NCBI GenBank assembly: GCA_023055505.1
Contig: JALIRH010000001.1
Location: 93,898,530-93,962,529, forward strand
Length of the DNA stretch: 64,000 nucleotides
Direction of reading: 5' to 3'
DNA from: Callipepla californica brunnescens
Lineage: Eukaryota; Chordata; Aves; Galliformes; Odontophoridae
Part shown: piece by piece, positions 57,446 through 64,000 of the stretch
How positions within the stretch are numbered: position 1 is the first letter of the stretch
How the letters are laid out: each line of letters starts with the position of its first letter
The notes under the pieces: model-generated
Database searches by the model: none
What the model was told of the DNA's origin: nothing
The model's input: only the letters and a program-made list of their open reading frames with translations
Program-made: the position numbers and the translations under genes

Positions 57446-60400
57446 CTTAAACAGAGCTACAGAAAGAAAAACAAGAGACGGACTTCTGAATTTGTTCTGG
57501 TGGTTCTGAAGAGGACATCCCTTTGGGCTTCTTTCTTGTTTGACGCCATGGAACTGCTAACTGAATTCAGGCATCGTATTCCTCAGTTCTCATTAGACGA
57601 ATTATGACAATATTTGCCTCTAGTCACATAAAATCACTAGTCGCTTGAACACAGAATACACGTCCCATTTTCCTCTTGGCAGTTTAGGTTACAGTTCTAA
57701 TACCTTATATATATATATATGTAGTATATATTATTACTACATATATTGCCATCTGGACAATCCACAAATGTTAAACATAGCATTTTCATATAACTGAGAA
57801 GAAACAGGCATTGTAAGAGTAGAACACTCACATGCTGCCCATTTTTGCCACATGTTGGAAAAGCAAAGGAGCATAAGCTTGACAGCTTATTGAAAAGCTG
57901 GCCATGTGCTTTCTCTTATGCTGTTGGGAATTTAGCACTGGTTAAAAATTTGTATCATATAAGTGAATGCTAGCCCTGGAGAAAAAGCCAGAAAAGTGGA
58001 GGCAGGGAGAGTCCCAGGTGATCCCCATTAGGGACAGTGACACTATATCGTTCACTCAGGGCCTGTTAGTAGCATCCTGGAAATGAGAATCTCACTCATT
58101 CATGAGTCTCAACATCTTCCTGTCATTTAAGCCTAACCCACATAAAGCCTATAGACAACCAGTAAATCTGAAATAGCTGTTGTATCAGTATAATTTTATT
58201 TTGCAATGATTCAGATATCAACCAATCATAAATACAGAAATAATATGTATATAAGCAAGTATTTATGGATATCGGACAGATGGATTTTTCAAGAACACAG
58301 AAAATATGAGGAATTTTTTTCAGATATTTCTCAAAACAGCTGAATTAATAAAGCCACCTTAGTTAACAGTCACATAAATTCTATAAAATAAATGCCTACA
58401 ATAATGCTGGTATTTTAATTTCTCTGGTTTTAATTTACAAGTGTGTATCATGATGTATACATAAAATGCCTGATATTAATATTTGAAAAGTAATTAAATA
58501 ATAATAATAATAATAATAAAGGTAATTTGGCATTACTTTTATATAGATTAAAATTCATGAAATTTCTACAAAAGTTTAATTTTGGAAACAACAACAACAA
58601 AACCAACCCTGAACCTATATTTTAATCTAGGCTGAAATTCTGTCACATCACTTACTTTTGATTATATTTGTTTAACAGACTCCAATCTAATTCCAACTTG
58701 AAACATTAAATGTTAGTGGATTTTAGATTTTTAATAAGAAGTGATGAGGAATGATTATAAAGAAGAAATAAAAATGGAGGAAAAATAAACAAAAGACTAA
58801 ACAAGAAAATACATAATCAGTACTGAGAATATACTAGATTTCCTTCAGATTGGTAAATGTCATTTTCCTTCCTATCCTTGTACAGTGACAGTAAGACTGC
58901 TTTTTAAATAAGGAGATATCAATAGATTTCATTAAGAGAGATCTCACATAAATGAGAGTTTGTGACTAACTGTAGCATAAAACCCATTCACGATTAAAGA
59001 TGAGAAAGAGTAATGAATTAAAAAGTCTCTTGCAACTCACTGTTTTTTTCTTATCCTAACATTGTTGGAAGATATAGGGCCTCAAACTGCATAATAAAGC
59101 AAGTACTATTTAACTGGACATACAGAAGCTTAACAAACTATGATGATAATGAAATAATACTCAGATAACATCTCCTACGTTCCCCCTTTCTTGCCAAGTG
59201 ATTGCCGAGACTTGACCTGCATGCTGATTGAAAAAAAAAAAAAAAAAAGAATAAGAGGAAGAAAAACACCATTTCAATATTTACAAAACCAGGGGTTCAT
59301 TACTTAAGGAGCTTATTGACTGTCATAACTGGTGAGAGGTAAAGGCTGTTCTTGGTAGAGGTTGTAGTAGCGAAATAGCCAGTATTATATTAGCTCAGAT
59401 GTGCAGAGTTGAAAGCAACCACAGGTTTTAGTTGAAAGGAATGTCCTTTTAGTTGGGTTGAGTTACTTATCCACACCTCACAAATTTAAATATTGATACT
59501 TTTACCAACAAAACACAATTCATTATAAATAAACTGTACACATTAACATATTTCTAAACTTATTAGAAATTAGATGAATGAAATTTTTTTACAAGAATTA
59601 TTTCTTTTTACTAAACAAACTCTGTCTGAGGTCATGATACATGTATTTGACTTGAAAAAACCATAAATTAGCCATGATTTTCAAAAACCTCTTATCTTAA
59701 ATATGCTTATGCTTTTTCAGAAATTATTTTAACGATCACAATCATGCAGAATGGAAAATTTAAAGTTTTCTTTTAGTAATTTCCAGTGCCCATGGAAGAA
59801 TTGCATTATGAACAACGGATGTACTTAAAACTTCCAATATTTAAGGATATTCACATGCAACATAGGAAGTTTATCTGTTGATCTAATACAGACTGAGATA
59901 AAGCAGAAAAAGCCATCATGATTTAAGGTTCTCTCTGCATACTATTTATAAAATTACCATTAATTTAGTCAGCATAAAAGTTACTGCCATTATAGCATAC
60001 TTTGCTTTTTGAAAGATAAGAGTCCTAATAGGAGAGATCTTATTTTCAGGACAAGACTTTTCATGATTCAGTATATTCATCAATAATTTCCAAAAATCTA
60101 TCAGTAGTTTGCAATTCAATAATATATGTATATATATATACCAGTTACTACTGATGAGTTGTTGAAGCTATGAATACAAGGAACTAGATATGACAATATC
60201 AGGTAATCCATTGTTTCGAAGACTTAAAAATGCTTTTGCTTCTAAGAAAAAAAAAAAAAAAAAGATGCTGTAGTTCTATTTAGCTGCATAGTTAAGCAGA
60301 TAAGTCACTTTGATACCAGGTAGATATTTCAAAACTTTTTAAGGGAGAGATACACGTAATGGAAATAATAATCTTCACTTGGATAGAAGGGGTTATTGTC

Positions 60401-63239
60401 TGTGCTTCATCAGCATGAACATAGAATCCTTTGATTGAGGACTGCTTATACTAGGGCAGAATATCTTAGCCACTGATGTTATCTGATTAATCAAGGACAA
60501 TTGTTCTCCTTAGAAAGCTAGCAAGAAGAGAACTGTTCACCTTGTTCTTAGGTGACCCTATATGCATAATAAGAGTAAGGAGAACGTTTCCTATTCAATC
60601 ACTGTGTGTCATGTAAGACTCCAAAGCAATCCGGCATCATCACAGAGGGATGAGAAAGTAGCCAAAAGGGAATGGGGTGACATGATTGGTTAATCTTAAA
60701 TATGTAGATAGTAGATGTTCCCACTGTGTTATATAAATTGAATACTTGGGAATTTAATGTATAAATATGGTGAAGAAACTTGCATTATTATTCTTGATTT
60801 GTGGAAACTTCCACCAGCACCCAAGCCTGAATAAAAACAATATATCTAAGTATTTGAAAATTGGATCATTGCACACTGAGTAACAAATCCGCTTTTCCGG
60901 CAGCAACATGACTGGGACAGCAAGTAACTTTTTCTTTCACCAATACTCATTCATAAGTAAAATGGCACACCATACCTGAATTAAGGGTGGCAATTTTTTT
61001 TATTTTGCTGTCATATGATTAATAAACATGAGTTCGCAATTAAAGTCAACCTTAAGTCATTCAAAAGTTGAAAATATGACAGAAGTCTCCTTCCAAAAAA
61101 GAGTAAGAAACTGGCTTATTTACAAAATATTTAAGAGTATTACAATCAAAGTATTTGATCTTTACCAAATAAGCATCTTACTACAAAAACCTATACATGA
61201 AAGTAAAATATATAGACGTGCACTCACTTCAGTTGCTGTCAATAGGGAACCTCGCACACACATATTTGCGTATATTTGTACATATTCATACCAGAAAATG
61301 GTTGAAGATGGAATTTAATAAGAAGGTATGACTGAATGCAGTGATCTGGGAGAACTCATGGCCAGACAAGCATTATGAACATCTTCTGTTTACATATTAA
61401 CATACACTTTTATTCCCTTATCCTCAGATTTCTTATACTTCTCCATAAATCACCTAAATAACTTTCTTTTCCCACCTTTGATTCCTCCTCCAAGCATTCA
61501 ATAATAAATTCTGTGCAGTCCCAAATGTTCTTCCCATGAATCTCATAATGTTTACCACATTCCCTGGCAACAACCCTTTTTATACCAAAAGACCTGGAGA
61601 GCTTCTCTTTATTATTCATTTTGATGTATTTCATACATATGATGAAGATAATGACTGCTGTGACTGCTCTGTGGGGGGTCCAAATAAGCTGTTCTTTCCT
61701 TTGGGGTCTGCAATTTCAACTCCTACCTGATACTGTGTTCCTGTACTCCTCTGTGTTCGTGGAGAAGTGTTTTTGATGGGCTGATGGTTCACTTGTGAAG
61801 GGCCTGCAAGTAGCCAGAGCAGGTTATGAATTAAGTTACTTCTGTCATTGTGTCTCTGTTTATTCTTTTGTGTGTACAGATGAGCATTTTATTATTAAAC
61901 AAATTTGCTTCCAAAGCTTCCAGTGTTACGACTATGCTAGTATACTTCACCCAAATGTTCAGTATGATTTGTTGATATATGTTTTTTGGGACACAACGGA
62001 AGATGACATACAATCTTGATATTTCATTTGAAGTATCTGTCCGCGAATCTTTCCTTATAACTAGGTTGTTCTAATGAGCAACATATTTCCATACATATAT
62101 GCCAGCCCTCTTGCTTCTACACCTAGTGTAATCAAATAATTGTTTTCTTAGAGTGGCTGTAATACCACTTCTTCCATGCTCTTTAGATGGAGATTTGTAC
62201 TGCCATGAACTAAAAGAAAAATCTGTGTCACTAACAAAGTACTGGAAGAATAATGCAAACTGCTGTAGGGAGCACTAACATCTATTTATATACGGGAAAA
62301 TAAAGCTAATACTTCACTTGAAAACAGTTTATATGCTTCATAAAACTTAAAAAAAACCATGACTCAGTAATGTAATTTTTACTGTGCTTGAGTTCTCTAA
62401 CATGGCAGCAATCACATTCTGGAAAGATGTACTATGTTTAAATTAAAGTTACTGATTTAAAGGGAAAATGAAAGAAAGAAATTCAAGTTTTGAGAAAATT
62501 CAAAACAATTTTGCTCCTCATATTTTTATCTTGATGTTGTTTTAAAAGACTTGCACCCTTTAAAGAAAAAATTGTTTTCTGTCTCTCCTATTATAAAGTA
62601 CCATACATTTAAGATTATATTGGGAAACACTTTCAGTGAATGGAAACTGAAAGTGTTCCCATGGATGGAAACATTTTCAATAAGTCTTTGAAAGGAATTA
62701 TGATTTAAGCAAAGAAAACAATGAGATTATTTGCACTTGTTTAAAAAAAAGTTGCATCTCTTGTCTTTAAGAAAATTTTTATTAAAGCTAACAAGAGAAT
62801 GGAATCAATTTTCTGTTGATACCTGCTCTAATTTTATTCTGTAGAGACACTGTAGTTTTTATACAGACTGAAAAGCCTTTTCACAATCATCTAATTCTGA
62901 GCAAAAGCAATGCAAACAAACTGTAACAGTTCACTTTGATACTGCTTACAGAAACATGACATACAAACCACAGCTTTTTCTACAATAGCAGCCTGGAACA
63001 AATCTCACAGCTTTTTTCTTTCCTTGTGATTTGATATGTTCTGAGAAAGTGCACCTACTTCTTGTCTCACATTTAAAGGAATGAAGGAAATAAAGGAACT
63101 GTCATTTTATTATTTATCATACTTATGTCTAAAATATTTTAAGAAACTGATAAAAAAATATTAATTAGTTTTAGAAAACATATTGGAATAATTCAGTGTG
63201 AAGTTGGGATAGAAGAGAGAAAGATACAGGACACATGTA
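57446..63239. other. Unique AT-rich non-genic sequence
   Basis: No gene or element was recognised over 5.8 kb. There are AT arrays at 57706-57720 and 60123-60140, an AAT array at 58496-58520, and A runs at 59231-59248 and 60247-60263. The minus-strand frame of 74 codons at 61410-61634 has fairly balanced composition (GKHYEIHGKNIWDCTEF) but matches no family I know. Confidence 0.6.
58496..58520. repeat. (AAT)n microsatellite
   Basis: Eight AAT units in unique sequence. Confidence 0.9.
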
Positions 63240-63997
63240 ATTCAGAAAACACCAAATCCAGACTCCACATTAAGTGCTGTAGGACAGTTCAGTCAAGACT
63301 AGCAATGTGCTCCATGCTATTCAAACTGGTATGGGGCCTGCCATTATGACAAATCCTCAGGTATGAGGAATTCACATGCTACCACTCCATGAACTGCTGT
63401 TTTAACACGGGTTCATAGCAGTGACACAACATCTTGTCACTGAAAATGTCACAGTCTTGAAAACTATCACCTTCAGTCTTGCACTGGTTTAATGGGTCCT
63501 AGCAAATGTGCAATTTTCTTTCTGTTCCTGTGTGAGCATACATGGAACCCACCTGCAGCAAACACTGCAGTATTCCAGTAAATGAGTAAATCAAAATGTT
63601 CTTCCTTTTTGTAGTGTAACAGCTGTGCATGGCTGTTCAGATTATGTCTTGTCTTTCACACTGTTGTCTCCACTTCTGAAATATACCACTCACTGCCTCA
63701 CTCTGCTAACATTCACTATCTGGTCTTCATAAACCTTCAGCGGGCAGCAATGAATGTCAGTGAGTTCATTTTTTTCCTCAGGAAGGAATTCAGTTATACA
63801 CCTTTCCTTCATAAGCATTTCCATATCAGTTGCCACTTGGTCAGACTGCTCCTCTGCCGCCATCTATCCCACCACAATAAAATTTAATGGTATATTGGTG
63901 TTGTTCAACTTCTACTGCCATGCCACCACCATCTGACTCTGATATTGTGGCCCAACATAATAAAATAGGAGGCATTAACTTTGTAGCAGCTCTCATA
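63240..63997 (-). mobile_element. Galluhop-like mariner with transposase remnants
   Basis: The 5' end of a mariner on the minus strand lies at about 63995 beside TA, three bases before the window edge; the terminal motif reads AGCTGCTACAAAGTTAATGCC. The N-terminal helix-turn-helix part is at 63660-63840. Unlike the copies at 3.8 and 38.1 kb, later transposase parts are kept: a segment reading CHCYEPVLKQQFMEW near 63390-63440 and PHTSLNSMEHIASLD near 63290-63340, both typical of the catalytic half of mariner transposases. Intervening parts are missing, stops and frameshifts are frequent, and the 3' end was not found. It is inactive. Confidence 0.82.
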
Positions 63998-64000
63998 ATA

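Noticed and set aside
61410..61634. A minus-strand 74-codon frame with balanced composition
   Set aside because: It might be a decayed retroelement or exon, but no motif could be assigned and there is no supporting structure around it.

Overview
The window reads as avian nuclear DNA, most likely from a galliform or other chicken-like bird. It is AT-rich and CpG-poor, it carries many pieces of CR1 LINE elements ending in the usual ATTCTATGATTCT-type 3' tail, it has four copies of a Galluhop-like mariner, and it holds fragments of several avian LTR families. These assignments come from recognising the sequences by eye; no database search was run.

I found no host protein-coding exon, tRNA, rRNA, snRNA or CRISPR array that I could defend. 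All open frames are short. The longest recognisable ones are decayed pieces of CR1 ORF2 (endonuclease, linker and reverse transcriptase), a broken mariner transposase and one possible retroviral-type pol remnant. The window is best read as intergenic or deep intronic sequence.

Layout. 0-11.5 kb: mostly unique AT-rich sequence with one internally deleted mariner (3.78-4.33 kb) and one CR1 tail (5.3-5.6 kb). 11.5-24.4 kb: a dense mosaic of LTR family A fragments, CR1 tails, a CR1 interrupted by a possible endogenous retroviral pol remnant (14.8-16.5 kb), three copies of a second LTR-like family B (17.4, 19.8 and 21.3 kb), CR1 ORF2 fragments on both strands and a truncated mariner. 24.4-40.1 kb: mostly unique sequence with a degraded LTR of family C (26.1-26.6 kb), a CR1 piece at 36.1 kb, a (TGGAA)12 array and a second internally deleted mariner (38.1-38.7 kb). 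40.1-45.9 kb: a second mosaic with a 1.7 kb CR1, an LTR A piece, a well-preserved solo LTR C with a 5-bp target duplication, another CR1 and an LTR A 3' end. 45.9-55.2 kb: unique sequence with one CR1 tail. 55.2-56.6 kb: two CR1 elements head to tail. 56.6-63.2 kb: unique sequence with a GGGA array able to form a G-quadruplex. 63.2-64.0 kb: a mariner that keeps some C-terminal transposase sequence.

No genes work together here. The biological content is transposon archaeology: mariner deletion derivatives, nested insertions, and two LTRs of the same family whose CpG content suggests very different ages. I saw no sign of a new functional system.
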